Positions 32,761 through 45,300 of a stretch of 64,000 nt of DNA are shown piece after piece. The translations under genes and the position numbers were made by a program. Numbering within the stretch: the first letter of the stretch is position 1; every line of letters begins with the position of its first letter. The notes under the pieces were generated by a model. The model worked only from the letters and a program-made list of their open reading frames with translations, searched no databases and was not told the origin of the DNA. The stretch comes from Kappaphycus alvarezii (taxonomy: Eukaryota; Rhodophyta; Florideophyceae; Gigartinales; Solieriaceae), in the NCBI GenBank assembly GCA_002205965.3, contig NADL03000659.1:864049-928048 (forward strand), written 5' to 3'.

Positions 32761-33591
32761 AACAACCCCTGTGATATAGTCAAATGAGTGGCACCTTCCA
32801 CCCACTTTCCCGCCTGCCCCGGCCCTTTCAGTCTGCCAACACGCCACTACCCTCCCGCGGTAACACTAATTGCACATACCCCGCCTTCCTCCTCCCCCTC
32901 GCCCCTGAATCCGCGTTTCTGCCCCCCTGCCACCCCGAAACGCAACTCACCCCGCATTCCCGCCTCTCCCCCCGTATTTTCGCCTCTCCCCCGTTCTCTT
33001 CCGCTCCTCAGAACCTCCCACTCTCCCCGCTTGCCTTGCCCCTCGCCGTCTTATTCCTCCACCCCACACTAATTTCCGACACCCGCCTCCGCCCTCTGCG
33101 CCTACACACTGTCCCCAACAGCACGTTCTCCTACACATATCTGCCCCCAGCACCCCTCTCAGGTTCCACACTGCTATTGGCGTCCCCATGATCCCCAGTC
33201 CCGCACTTTCCACTTTGCCCCAGTCCGTTCGCGGGCCACTCTATGCCTCGGATGGGGCCTATCCCGCTCCATCACGCCACCCGAAAATATTTCGGCACAT
33301 TGCGCTCCCAGTTTCTCTCGATTCGCGCTCTCTTTCCAAATTTCAGTCTCTTCCATACCCCCTTGCATTTACGTCTCAGAAGTTTGTTGGCTCATCCATA
33401 AGTGTTTTTGGTCCCGTACTCACGAAAACGTTTGTCGTTTGTTGAGAGTCACATTCGTAAAGAGTCGTCTCGAGAAGCTATTATGTTTCTCACATTATCA
33501 AAACTCTATCCAAGGAGCCTGGATTCCAAAATGAGATGTGCTACTGTTTGAGTATTTATAAAAAGCAATTTGAATGTCTTAAGGAGGGGGT
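32761..33591. other. CT-rich tract with proline-rich open frames
   Basis: Bases 32,790-33,200 are strongly pyrimidine-rich, so two plus-strand frames are open at once (both Pro/Ser-rich). I treat them as a compositional effect or a promoter-like tract, not a gene. The remainder shows nothing. Confidence 0.4.
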
Positions 33592-34106
33592 CGTGGGGTG
33601 TCATTCGCATAAAAGGTATTCGATGGTTGAGTTGTTGGTTGATGCTTCCGTCAAAGAAGCCGGGCCATCAGACCAGAGTTTACATAGAAAAAGTTCTCAA
33701 CACCAGCAGAGATAAATTCTAAGCATACAGTACTCAGTTCAAAGGTATTCTAGAAAAAGCGGCCCCAGAGTGATCAAACTACAAGGTTTTGAAGGCTCAT
33801 GTAGCAGCCATCAATGTAACTGACAGCAATGAAAATCATGGCAAAGTGCCATTGGTGCAATTGGAAAGAAGTCATAAAGTAGTTTCTGATTGGTAGTTCA
33901 GAAATGTTTCGAGAACCACGCAAGATAGCCACGATGGCTCCATGTCATTGGCTTTGTACACATAGGTACGGTCTTTTTTTTACATTGGTGCTTGGGTACA
34001 ATGCACAAGTTGCACTGATGTCTTTTTACAGTGTAAATCCTTGGTACAGATTACTGGAGGGATACTGTCAGGGTACTTGCTGATTTATGAGCGTAGTCAC
34101 AACAGT
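33592..34106 (-). repeat. Diverged solo LTR of the chromovirus family
   Basis: Follows the LTR from CGTGGGGTG/ATTCGATGGTTGAG through GCATACAGTACTCAGTTCAAA, GTTTTGAAGGCTCATGTAG, TAAAGTAGTTTCTGATTGGT and ACTGGAGGGATACTGTCAGG. It is clearly more diverged than the 21.5/29.8 kb pair and in the same orientation. No gag or pol adjoins it. Confidence 0.7.
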
Positions 34107-37100
34107 GGTTGGTAGGAGTTACGGAAGGATAGAGGAGAATTCACTGTTTCTAACAACATGAAATTTTCAACGATTGCTGGCGTGCAGAGAGCGGAGGCCA
34201 AAGTAGTCATATTTTCAGGAACAAGAAGGAGACTGGATCTTAAGAGGCCGGCGCACCGGGGGGAATTTATCAGGCTGGTTGTTGATGAGAAGGCAATCTT
34301 CGTGATGCTGACGAGGGCAAGTTGTTACTTGTATATGGTTGGAGACAGTGAGCTACAGTTTGCAATCCATATTGGGATAAGATCGTAGAAATTTCCAAGT
34401 CTGAAAGGCTGTACGAAATTTACATTAAGGAACTTAAAGCAAATTGTTTCAATTGGACTCAATTTCACCAACTCCAGAGCTTCAAAAAGTAGCTGGAGGC
34501 GAAACAGCGCTACTGAGGTAGCTTGAGAGCAGTAAGGCAAAAAAGTAAAAGCGATCACTCACCCCAAACAATCCCCCAATACAGGTCTACATATTCGGAA
34601 CCACAAATTCTCGAGTCCTAGTAATAATGCGCACACACTCGTACGCCAAAAAGCATGGTAGAAATTTCAATAACGTGACGTAAATGGACGACCAAATCAA
34701 CGAACTCTACTGACGCAGATCAGCTCCGCAATCAACAAGTGGAGCAGCCTTGTAATCTACAACCGCTGTGGAAGTAACAGCGTTCTCTCCCTGGGAGTTC
34801 GGTGACTCAGACCGTGGATAGTTTGCAACTGGGGCAGATATCTGTAGAATATTTACATTAAGTGTATTTCGGCCAAGTGCTATTTGAAAAATCTGAAAAA
34901 CACGTTTGAAGGAATTCCTCAACGTACCAAACGAAACTCCCGCTGCAGATTACAGCGAGAATAATATTTACTCAATCATTTTCTAGAGTTCACACGGATA
35001 TACTGACTAATCATTTAAGAGGGGTAAAAACTTTGCTAAATTCTCCATGAATTGCGTCGATTAGTTTGTTTCGCGGTAAATTTCAAACTGGCACTGAAGG
35101 GGAGAATCATTGAATGCAAGTAGGAACTTGACCAATTCTGTCATAACCTGCGCCAGTTGCCTGATGATCGGCCTCGAGGTGATTTTTTGCAGGATATTGA
35201 TTGAGAGATAGTACTTGTCAAATATTCCACGTCACATCCGACCATTTATTTCAAACAGTACCGCAGCTCATATGAAATGTGCAACTATATATTTCAAACA
35301 ATACAGCAGTTCATTTAAACCACCGTCTGTATACAGCACAAGTGTTATTCGAAAAAATGTGAATTAACCGTGTCAAGAAACCGCCCAAATTTTCACCCTA
35401 TTATACAAAAATAGTTTTAATTCCTGAAGTCTACAATGTGTACACATTACACACTCTTATACTTATAAATGGAAATTTTTGAAGCCGTGATCTTCTTCAG
35501 AAGGATCTGTAAAACATTTTTTTTGGGGCAATGACGGTTTGATCCAGACAACTGTATTATAATACCACATTTTATAGACTTTTTCTTCCTTTCTAAGAAA
35601 TTATCGCATTGAGATCCCATGCTCTCAACCAGCTCTTTCTGTTCCCAACTAAGCGAAGTAGAATCCATTGAGAGGAGATGGGAGATATTTTTTCAACATG
35701 CCGGGCAAGGTGAGTGTCCGGCTGCGAGCAGAACCCAGGCGCTAGCGCACGGAAGCTTTACATCTGTAAGAGACATATGCTTTCGCTGTCAGGCTAGTAA
35801 GAATACGGTAACATGTGCCTATGAGGAAATGTTGGTGGAAAGTATTAATTTTGTTGTAAATATTGATGGTTTGGGAGTTTACATCTAGCATGTGCAATGC
35901 GCCCTCCACTCTAAAAAGTTATAGATACTCAGTTTTAGAAATATTACGCAATATTACGTTGTAAAAACATCGGTGGGATCGAAGAGCCAGAAATATTTCC
36001 TTCCAATGAGATTTTATCCCTGTATTAATGAAGAAAAATTCCCTCTAGGCTATGTGTATGACCCGGCCTGTATATTTCTGGAGTAATTTCTATATTAGCA
36101 AACCTCTGTTTTGCTCATGCAGAGACATGGGCCGGTGGGGTGAATACAACGTTATGGGAACATGAGGGTTTGGAGAGTAATGTGATCATCTAGGTTCTTG
36201 CCGATGGATATTAGAAGGATCACCGAATGTGGGCTTTGAAAGATGTCTCCGAAATTATACAGTTCATAAAGCCGAGTGGCTCTTTTAAGATTGCATCCGC
36301 CATGCGCGATCGGGGGTTTCGGTAGGATTTTAATGATCTGATTTTCTTTCCCCCGCAACAAAACAAGCAAAGTGTAAAGGCAGAAGGTGCAGAAGGACTT
36401 GCGGTTGGTCAATACAAAAAACAGAGGATTTCGTATTCCGCAAATGACGCCTTGAATGCAGCTGTGGAAGAAAAAACAGTAAGAATCCGGGAAGAGACGG
36501 GTTTGGGGACGAGACGGTAAGTGGAGGATATGGGAGAGCGAGTGGAGAGGAGGTCGATGTTGGACACGAGGTAGAGAATGAAGAGGGGACTGACGCGCAA
36601 CAAGAGAGAGAGAGGTATTAGATTGTTGCCCTCAATAAGTCACATGCCGTCAGTCTTCAGGGAAACATACCTCTTCCCCTGACCGATACAAAAAGTACTC
36701 CAGACATCCTTGGCAAGAAAATACGTCTAACATTCCTTTCCTGTTTACGCATTTGCCGTATTTGCTGTAAATCGAGTACCTAAATAACCACTACAAAGGA
36801 ACCGTGAGGATTGGGAGAGTTGGTATTGCAGAAGCACTAAGGACGCTTCAAAGGGCTAGTACTGGTATCTTTGTCTCGGGTCTTCGAAGTTCAGAGTTGC
36901 TGCAAATTGGCCTGAGCGAAAACGCGGTTGACAAGCTTGGGTTTTCATATAATAAACTGCTTTGCGATTTCGACTCGATGTATGTTGTGACACATACATG
37001 GGGTAGGATGTTTTCCGTTGGGGATTGATGAAAACATACTCTTAGTTTAAGGGAGGGACAGGGACGAAACACGCAATTTCCCAGCTAAATGATAAGAATG

Positions 37101-37400
37101 ATTTGACACTGTTAAAACGTGTGATGAGTACAAATACCCTGGTGCGTATTTTTTTATATAAAAAGTGGCCGGAAACAGCATATACCAAGGACCGAAGAGG
37201 AATTGGATCCTATTGGACTGAAGATGTTTCAAATGAAATCAAATCTGTGCATGGAGAGCCTCATTGTTCGACCTATTGTCCCTACATGGGGCATAAGTAT
37301 GGCTTTTGTTGGAAAAGGATAATTGTAAAAGTTATTTGCAAAGTATTTGAAGGATGGGTGAGCCGATAGTGTGGATTCGGAAGATTGTGGTCTAAGTAAC
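34107..37400. other. 3.3 kb of unrecognised sequence with short frames
   Basis: Possible small genes: 34,158-34,388 plus (MKFSTIAGVQRAEAKVVIFS; preceded by no clear TATA), 35,619-35,888 plus, 36,152-36,412 minus and 36,804-37,028 plus. None shows a family pattern or a repeat of another part of the window. The region may be the eroded 5' part of the pseudogene that follows. Confidence 0.3.
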
Positions 37401-37430
37401 GGACACCTCGCGGGGCGTTTCTTTTAGTAT

Positions 37431-39625
37431 TTGATACAGGGGTTGCTTTTCTTTTCTTTGTCTTTGTTCTCGAAAAATGTTTACTACCCCATATCTAGGA
37501 ATGCGTTGCCTTGCTGTGCGATTGCTACAGAAACCAATGGGTGCCGACATGATCGACAAGCGGACCTGAAATCAAATTTTAGAGGCGGAGTAGTTGTGGA
37601 AAGTGAGAAGATGATGATATGTATTCAGATTCTCTGCTTCTTTTTCAGGGCACTAGAAGTTCCCGCTGAAGTCCCTGTTGAGCAGCGATCATTTTCAGTC
37701 AGTGAGAATGATGAAATTTGATACGAAGTTGGGAGCGAGCTACTGGATAGGATTGAATATGAATCATTGCGGGAATGTCTCCAATCGGACTTAGGGGATG
37801 GTTTTGTGCTGAATAATTTCAAAACAATGTGTGGAATGGCATAAAAGTATTGAACTGAATTTTAGTGCTACAAATTGACGAAACCCAAGAAGGAGGCAGG
37901 CTTTTCCAAATGAAGTATCCAATGAGGGCTTTCTTTCCAGAGGACACATTGTTCTAGAAGAAATTCTGATTTTGGCACCTTTTGTATTCCGCATGGTTCT
38001 TCATGGAATGAGGTGAGGTTTCTACGCTTCATAGAGCAGCGAGGCAGTTAAGAATCTATGTACCGGGGAGGTCTCCTTGGGCATGATTCAAGACGGGGTG
38101 ATAGACGTGGCGTTTAATCTAGAAAGCCCCCAGAATAGTGCAGTGGCGGTTGTGCTACCGGCATGGACAGTTCAGAAAACACGACTACTTTTTCCGTTTG
38201 AAGAGTCCAATAGATCTCTACAGAGCCTCCGCAGAAGCTTTTACACTACGTTGTTATATCCAGAGACGCTAGGTTTAAGTACAGGCAGAGGTCGAGCTGG
38301 GTTTCCATTCACTGGGTTGCAAGAGGAAGGGATTCGGAAACTGAGGGCCTATTCTAAAAACTGATCTATGGAATTTAACCGTGGGCAAACTGTCTATGAT
38401 GGTGCTGGAAATGCGCTAAAAGGTGCTATTCATAATGCCTCGGCACTGATTTACGAGTGGAAATGTTTGCAAAGCTGTAGGGATAGTCGAGAGAAGGTCA
38501 AAGTGAAAAAAAGTGAGGCGCAGCGTTTGAGTAGCTTTGAGAACTTGTTGCATAACGCGGAGCGATGAGAGGTCGCTGTTAGAGATCGGACACGTTTGGA
38601 GTCCAAACAGAACTGTTGGAGGCTCGCAAAGGAGGGGTAGAAAGTCTTGATGCCATCATACACTTACTCCGGATGAAAGAGAATAAAATGAAGACGACCG
38701 TAATGGGGTTTTAACTTTGCTTCGTCGATCATCCTGAGCAGCGGTCTTGGTTTCTGAGCATTCCGATTTGGGATATGGGATTCCACAGAGCAAGAGGACT
38801 TTTGATATATCACTTTTACAGGTGACTTTGATTCCATGCAAGGATTTCATGCAGTTCAATGCGACTGTAGAAAATGAATTTCTCATGAAAGCGCACGCAT
38901 GGTACAAGCTGAGCCGTGCGTGAGTTGCGCAGCACAAACTTCCTGATATTGATGGACGCACTGAAATGTATCTATACTTTCTCTGGGAACTTCCGCATGA
39001 TAAGTCTATATCTTTTGGCATACTTGCGTGTAGGTCGTTTTTAAGAAGTGCAAAAATGTTTGTTCACTCAACATCTTGTATGAAGGAAAACATGTACCCC
39101 CGAATTCCCCGCGTTTTTGAGTCTGTGCTTGGGTTAGACATTTCATATTATGAGTTTAGAATTCCCAAAGTGATAATGTCTTGGCTTATAGCGAATGAGG
39201 GACCACTTGAGTGGGTGGTGGATAATAGGATTTCAGGATCAGGGACGCTTCTCACTTCCTTGTGTGAAAGCCCTAGATTGATAGAGCAGGCTTACTGTAA
39301 TCTAGATTCCGATCTTGAAATACCGTACCGGCTCTCTTTTGAATTCAGACGAGAAGCTCATGTATATTCATTGCAAGTTATGGGTCCAGCGTTTCAGAAA
39401 GGCATTACCGCGGATATGCTTCAACAAAGGACCACTGACGAAATCTTACATGGTATTTTCTTTATTTCGTCTGAACATGAGGCCAAAATGACGATGTGGG
39501 GCACGGCTGCATTTGTAGCTGCATTGATTGTAAGCTACTGCGCTGAGTTAAGATTAGGAGATTTTAATGTCAAAATCATAATCAGAATCTCCCCTAGACG
39601 CCATGTGTTTGTCCCCTATAAATAA
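37431..39625 (+). pseudogene. Unrecognised protein-coding remnant in three frames
   Basis: Consecutive plus-strand frames (37,431-37,721; 38,077-38,568; 38,80x-39,625) are each rich in ordinary, non-repetitive residues and abut at shifts, as in a decayed single gene. The longest (38,966-39,625, 219 residues) reads YLYFLWELPHDKSISFGILA early, then IMSWLIANEGPLEWVVDNRI and PYRLSFEFRREAHVYSLQVM, and has a C-terminal hydrophobic stretch (AAFVAALIVSYCAEL). No family recognised. It could belong to the same large element(s) as the genes at 42-51 kb. Confidence 0.35.
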
Positions 39626-40589
39626 TCAAAGGCCGGGGTAGGTCCGACATCAGAAACAATAATTAAAAGAGCACATACAGAGGGGGGAGGTTTATTGGCG
39701 CTCAGCAAAATATACTTGGATTCTACTGAATTTTGCACTTTATTCGTAACTGTACAAATATTTTCCTGCAATTTGGAGGCAGGGATATCAATAAGCATTG
39801 CCCTCGTCCAATAATATTTGTCGATCAATTTCATAAAAAAATGTTATGATACACCTGCGCTTGCACGCGTTTGTACCGGGCCACACTTATGATCGGTCAA
39901 GAAATGTCGAGGCGTGGGAGGGAATGCTGATTGGACGGGGCCGAGACCGCGAGGTAAGGGGCGAATGCTGATGGGAGGTGGGCAGGAGCTCTCATTCAGG
40001 CATAATAATCTCCTTCATCGGGGGTAGGTCCAGGTACATCGGTTGTAAGTCCGCAGTGAGGTTGATATTGTGCGAACGTGCACAGCCCGTAAGTTGACCT
40101 ATAACTTTTTGCATGAGGTCAATGCTTCTCCCACCATATCCGCGTGGCGTGCTGTAGGTTTTGTAGAATAGCATATAGAAAGTAAAAAAGTATTTAAGGA
40201 TTAGTAGAGTTGAGGTAGAGAGAAAACGAGGATACAAGAAACGAGAAAGCATGCTGCAGTGGAGGTTTAAGAGGTGAAAAGAAAATGCAGACCGAGCTGT
40301 CGGATTAGCTTCGTGAACAGACAAGCCAATTTTTACTGAATTTTGAAACCAATTTATGAACCATCGCACAAAGCTCTCCTGGATCGCGCTTGTAAAACCC
40401 CATGCAGATCATCAGTAGACAGTTTGCGGAAAAGCGAAATTTTGCAACTATTCTGTAACTCCATATTTAGCACGAAAATTTGAGCATTACCTGCACAGGA
40501 GTGTGCTCGTAGGGAAAATCACATATACAGTTAGCAGCGATGAGTATTAGACATGAGTATTACAGACCTACACCGCCGTGTAAAGAATT
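39626..40589. other. No gene recognised
   Basis: A 125-codon minus-strand frame (40,369-39,992) is open and contains TPRGYGGRSIDLMQKVIG, but there is no family match. The stretch 39,880-39,990 is GC-richer than its surroundings. Confidence 0.3.
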
Positions 40590-41330
40590 GGGGTTTTTTT
40601 ATGGGTCTTAGAGGGTCTAAGAAGGTTCAAAGTGCTTTAGTGTGAATAGAGGACTTGAGGCTCTTTAGAAGACTAGGGGTTTACTGGTGTTTGGAAACTG
40701 GCGATTAGGGAGTTTATGAGAATAACTTGGTTTTTTTAGTGGTTTTAGGGGTTTTCACCACTAAGGGGTTGTATGAAAACACGAAACTAGGGGATTTATA
40801 ACAATTTTTTGCTTTTATGGGATTACTGGTTTTACTGGTTTGAGGGATTTAGGGATTGATAAGGTTAAATTGCTTTTAGAGGATTGGTGGCCTTATTGGA
40901 ATAAGGGACTAGGGAATTTGTAACGATAAAGTTGTTTTAGGTTTAGGTGTTTTAGGGGATTTTTATGAATAAATTTCTCTACGGGACTTGTTGTCGTAGG
41001 GTAGCTAATGAACTTTTTGGGTAATCTTATTAGGAGATATATAGGAGATTATGGGAATAAGGGAGTATGGAATTTGTGAGATTAGGGATATAGGATTTTA
41101 AGAGGATAGAATTGATGAAAGGGGTTTATCATGTTAGGGAACTATATTATTCTTGGTTTTAAAGGTTCTTAAAGGCTTTGGTATTAAGGAGCCCAGGTGT
41201 TTTTGGATTAATGTAATAAGAGGTTGAAGGGATATGGTTGATATTTCTTTGTCAATTTTTAATGTAGGGAGTGATTCTGTAGAGAGGATCTGTGACTTTA
41301 TTGTGCTTTGATATTTTTGGTTTTGTCAAA
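40590..41330 (+). repeat. G/T-rich tract with TTTAGGG-like words
   Basis: More than 20 words of the form TTTAGGG, TTAGGGA, TTAGGGG or GGGATTTA occur in degenerate, irregular spacing on the plus strand, with long reading frames absent. Composition is strongly strand-asymmetric (G and T over C). It resembles degenerate telomere-like or subtelomere filler. It is not a clean telomeric array. Confidence 0.55.
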
Positions 41331-41504
41331 ATATGCAATGGCTGTAGGACAACGTTTCGAGATGGAAGATCTTACGAGGACTCTCCTAGTCTTTTAATGA
41401 AATGCAAAAGAGGAAGGGATTATAAATAGATTATAAAATATTATACGACATTTGATTAGACAGAGTAGGTTGTGTGAATGTACTGTATTTATGAATGGTG
41501 CGAG

Positions 41505-41514
41505 TGGTATAAAA
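41505..41514 (+). promoter_or_regulatory. Possible TATA box
   Basis: GGTATAAAAT lies about 75 bases upstream of the ATG at 41,587. Spacing fits a short leader for the small basic ORF that follows. Confidence 0.4.
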
Positions 41515-41586
41515 TTTGGGATTTATTTTGAAGTTGAGAGTGTCGGCGGAGGATAAAAAAAGACGACGCCGAATTCCGCATTTTCA

Positions 41587-41973
41587 ATGGAAGGAGGCGA
41601 AATAGGAACTTCGGATGATTTGGATGTCATAGAGGAAGCTATTGGAATGGGACGTGTTCGTGGAAGGGAGACAGGCTGGGATGAGTATATTAGTGAGTCT
41701 GACTCTGATTTTACTGGGGAATCAATCAGACGGCGTAGGTTTCAGCTGGTAGAGAAAGAGGCGAGGAACGTGTCCGGAGGGGGATGTAGGAAGAGGAAAA
41801 ATTGTGGGAAAGGGAAGAAAAGGCGGATGGAGGGAAGGGTTCGTAGGGAGATTAGAAAGGAGTCAAACGGTGGAGAACGGTGTGAACCTGTGGTGGGAAG
41901 AGTTCTAGATGGGAAGAAGCGAGAGAAGAAGAGGTACTGGGTGCGAACGATGTTGGCTTACGGGAGAATTTGA
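41587..41973 (+). CDS. Basic 128-residue ORF, unknown
   Basis: Starts MEGGEIGTSDDLDVIEEAIG, has an acidic patch (SESDSDFTGES), then a Lys/Arg-rich middle (CRKRKNCGKGKKRRMEGR) and ends KKREKKRYWVRTMLAYGRI. The final KRYWVR-like motif is reminiscent of the N-terminus of PIF/Harbinger nucleases, where a basic stretch leads into R-Y/F-W-V. No nuclease domain follows, so the link is weak. A possible TATA box precedes it. Confidence 0.35.
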   Translation: MEGGEIGTSDDLDVIEEAIGMGRVRGRETGWDEYISESDSDFTGESIRRRRFQLVEKEARNVSGGGCRKRKNCGKGKKRRMEGRVRREIRKESNGGERCEPVVGRVLDGKKREKKRYWVRTMLAYGRI

Positions 41974-42380
41974 GCAGAGAAAGGAAAGATGAATATGTGA
42001 GGGAGAAAATCTAAAGGACTGGGAGGCTAGAACGTGATATTTGGAGTGGATTGTACTCCCTGTGCCCAGGCGTCCGTTTCGGAGCAGTAGTGGTAGAGGT
42101 GGAGGGGTTAGTTGCGGAACTGGACAATGACCGTGAATTTTGAGAAGGATATAGGAAAGGTAGGGGGTGTGGACTGTATAAGTAAATGATTAAGAGAATA
42201 GAAAGGAAGAGAAAGGTTTGAGTAGAATGTGATAAGAAACTATTTAATGGATCCTGTGGATTTAAAAAAGAGTGATTGAAGTCAGGGAGAGTAAAATAGG
42301 ATACAATGGGTCAAGTGTGTGTGAGTATTGTTTCATGCAAGAAAGGGAAGATATCTGCAAGACCTAAATAGGTGGAATCG

Positions 42381-45300
42381 CTATGGCCAGCTAGTCAAGA
42401 AACATATCAAGAGGTCGTATGGAAAATTTGTGTTATGGGAATTGCGGTTTGTTTCTTGAATTTTTGATAAGGATTTTCCCAGGCGATGATGAATATTTGG
42501 ACGAGCACTTAGAGAGGGCATTGACGGTTGCCATAAGTGCCTTTTGGATGGAGATGGAATCAATGGAGAGTATGGATGGAGCAGCGAAAAACAGCCTTAA
42601 TTTGGGGGTTCCTGTTTTGATATTGGGACAAGAATTTGCCATGTGTGCTGTGCCAGTGCAGCGGACGCAAAATCCTTTGAAACATGCCTTGAGCTCAACA
42701 GAAGAGCAATGTCTCACCATGTTTCTAGTTCGGATAGTACAAATTGAGCAACATTGATTGTAGGTTGTAGCGAGTTATTGGAGATAGTCGGCAGATTCCT
42801 TGCTTGATTTTGAGGAGCGAGATGGGAGGGCTGAAATGGTTTTGAGTGGGGACACGGTTGTGGGGATGGAAGGGAAGGTAATTTCCCTGTTGTGTTTGGA
42901 AGGAGGGGGGTGAGAAAGTTGTGAAGGCGGTGGAGGTACATTAGGGGGTTAAAAGTTTGATGTTTGGGGAAGGTGGTACATATGTCGTAGCACTACAGTT
43001 GGCGTTCAGTTCAACTTTGCTTGCCCACAACTCTGTCGAGGAAAGAGTCAGGTAACCATCTGCGACATTGCTTGTGCGATCCAGAAATAGTATTGGTTGA
43101 GCCAAAGAGCTGAGACTCATTAAGGGAAGTGTGAGAGGATAGGTGTGGAGATTTGTCTGGGACGAAGAGAAAGGTCTCCTGAGTACTGGTGAGAAGGGGT
43201 GGGAGTGATTTCCGTTTGCCTGGGAAAAGTTGAGTAGGATGCTGTGGGCTGGCTTTCCGTCTCTGCCTGCGCGGCCGCTTTCTCAGCAGAATTAGGCGAA
43301 GGAGTCTCGTTTTATGACGTGAATAAATGCAAGAACGATTGGAATATCGATACTGCAACCATATACACTAGTGGCAACCATGATATGTGCGCGAAACTCA
43401 TCAACATCTACCCAAGCGTTGAAGTTGTCTGTCTTGGTCTTTTCATCCAATTTTCAGTAGTAATATGTAGGGGAGGCGGAGGGAATTAAATACGATAAAA
43501 GGTTTGCGAGGGACTCTAGAGATATCTTGTATTGACAAAAACAATGGGATGAGCTGGAGGATGTTGAAATTCGAAGACGAGTTGTTCGACCTCTGCGGCG
43601 GTTTTGAGTGCGGGAGATGAGCTACTCGGTACACGATTGATAAGATACCAGATGTTATTCCGAGTTGTAGAAGAACGGAAGACCTTGTAATTGTTGAGAC
43701 CGCAGGCTTCAGCTATATTTTCGGTGGCTGAAAGGGGCGATGTGGCGGAAGGAGCGATGATGGGGCCAGTGACTCCGGCGGGTCTAATATTTTAGTGCAG
43801 TAAAAGTGGTACTCATCGATTTAGACGTCGTAAAGTTTTCCAAGAAAAGAGCAATCTCTGATGAAAAAGGCGTGGTCGTCACATAGGGTGTGCTCAGCAC
43901 TGCAGATGACTATTCTTTCAGTTGCGTTATGTTGAGTTCCCCACCTCGCGCAATCTTTTCCAGCGGATGAGCACCTTCGAATCAGGTCTCACTGGAGAGC
44001 GATGAGCGGAACGATGACGATTACTTTGTTCGGATGCATGTAGGCTGGAAGTAGAAAGGTGAGTGTCTTCCCCCCTCCTGTACGAAGGATGATGAGGGCA
44101 TCTGTCGTTGGGTCCCTTTCAATGCTACAGCCCGTTTCTGCATGAGAGTACGAAAGGTTGCGGAGGGGTTGTTGAGGAAGGTCTTGGAGACGGTGAAGAT
44201 GTCTTTGGTTTTTCGTCGTTTGGATGAGGGCTTGGAGGAGAGATCTCGTCGTTGGTCTGAATCAAGGGAATTTTTCGAGGAAAGGATTCCTTGCTCGGTA
44301 ATCTTGTTGTAAATGTTCTCGACGAGAGCATTGGTTCTCATAATAAAGGTGAGGCACTTTAAACAAGCGGAAGAGCTGTATTTGGCATTACTCTGGGGCG
44401 CTAAAATTGCTTTGCTGTTAGGGCTGGGATTTGTTCTTTGAGGTAAAAGGTGGTCCATATTTGCGAAGATTGTTTCTGTGTGGAGTAGGGAGGAATGAAG
44501 AAATGTAGCCCTAGGGCTCGATACCAAGCCTCCGACCCATTTCGACATTGCTCCAATTGAGATTTAGTTAATTGCCGCATCTCTAGAAATAAAACACCGT
44601 AGATTTGATGGGTAGTGTCGTTATTGTGGCCTGCTTGTAAGTGAATAATGTTAGAGAGTTGATCTTCACCTTCTGTGACGTGAGCGACGAAATTTTTCAC
44701 GGCTCTGGCGTGGTACTGACGGTACTGACTCAAATTGAAGGTGACGATTGCGGATTTGAGACTAGAAGTGATTTTAGTCCTCAGTTGTTGAGGTTTGATT
44801 GGAGCTCCATCTGCTATGAAAAGCATGTCCAAACAGCTCTTTGTGCTCTCCGTGGTACCGGAAACTGTCAACAAGAGTGCGTTTTCAACGTGTCGAACGA
44901 CAAGGAGGTACACGAGGAGGAAGCAGTATGTGACGACGTCAAGAAACCGAACGATAGGTTTTGAGAGTCCCTTTTGAAGGGCACGAGCATTGTTGTAGAT
45001 ATTGGCCTAGAAACGTTTGCCTTTGGAAACAAAAATATGGCGCGAAGCTGAGACAAAATTTCGTATTTGGATGACGCTAGCTTCAGTGCCGCGGTATAAA
45101 ACACCTCAGCACACTTACAAATGCGCTTCAATAGAATTTTGAAGGTTCTGGCAGAAAGATAAGTAGTCCTAGGCTTCTTCGATGCGGACATGCTTGTCGG
45201 GAGAGAGTATTTTAGGTAGGAGATAGTGAAGCAAGCGATTTTGCCAGAGATTATAAGTCTTCTCGCTTGCGGAGTGCATTCCAAGCCATTATCTAGGGCT

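Noticed and set aside
32784-33191. Proline-rich 135-codon plus-strand frame
   Set aside because: Two plus-strand frames and one minus-strand frame are open over the same pyrimidine-rich tract, so openness reflects composition.
33592-34106. Partner LTR of the plus-strand fragment at 31.5-32.8 kb
   Set aside because: Orientation is opposite and divergence is far greater; treated as an independent solo LTR.
40590-41330. True telomere
   Set aside because: Words are degenerate and irregular and coding remnants lie on both sides.
41587-41973. PIF/Harbinger transposase
   Set aside because: Only the terminal KRYWVR-like motif is suggestive; no DDE nuclease domain follows.
44641-44964. Plus-strand frames across 44-50 kb
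   Set aside because: They overlap the helicase and methyltransferase-SET motifs on the minus strand and show no family of their own.
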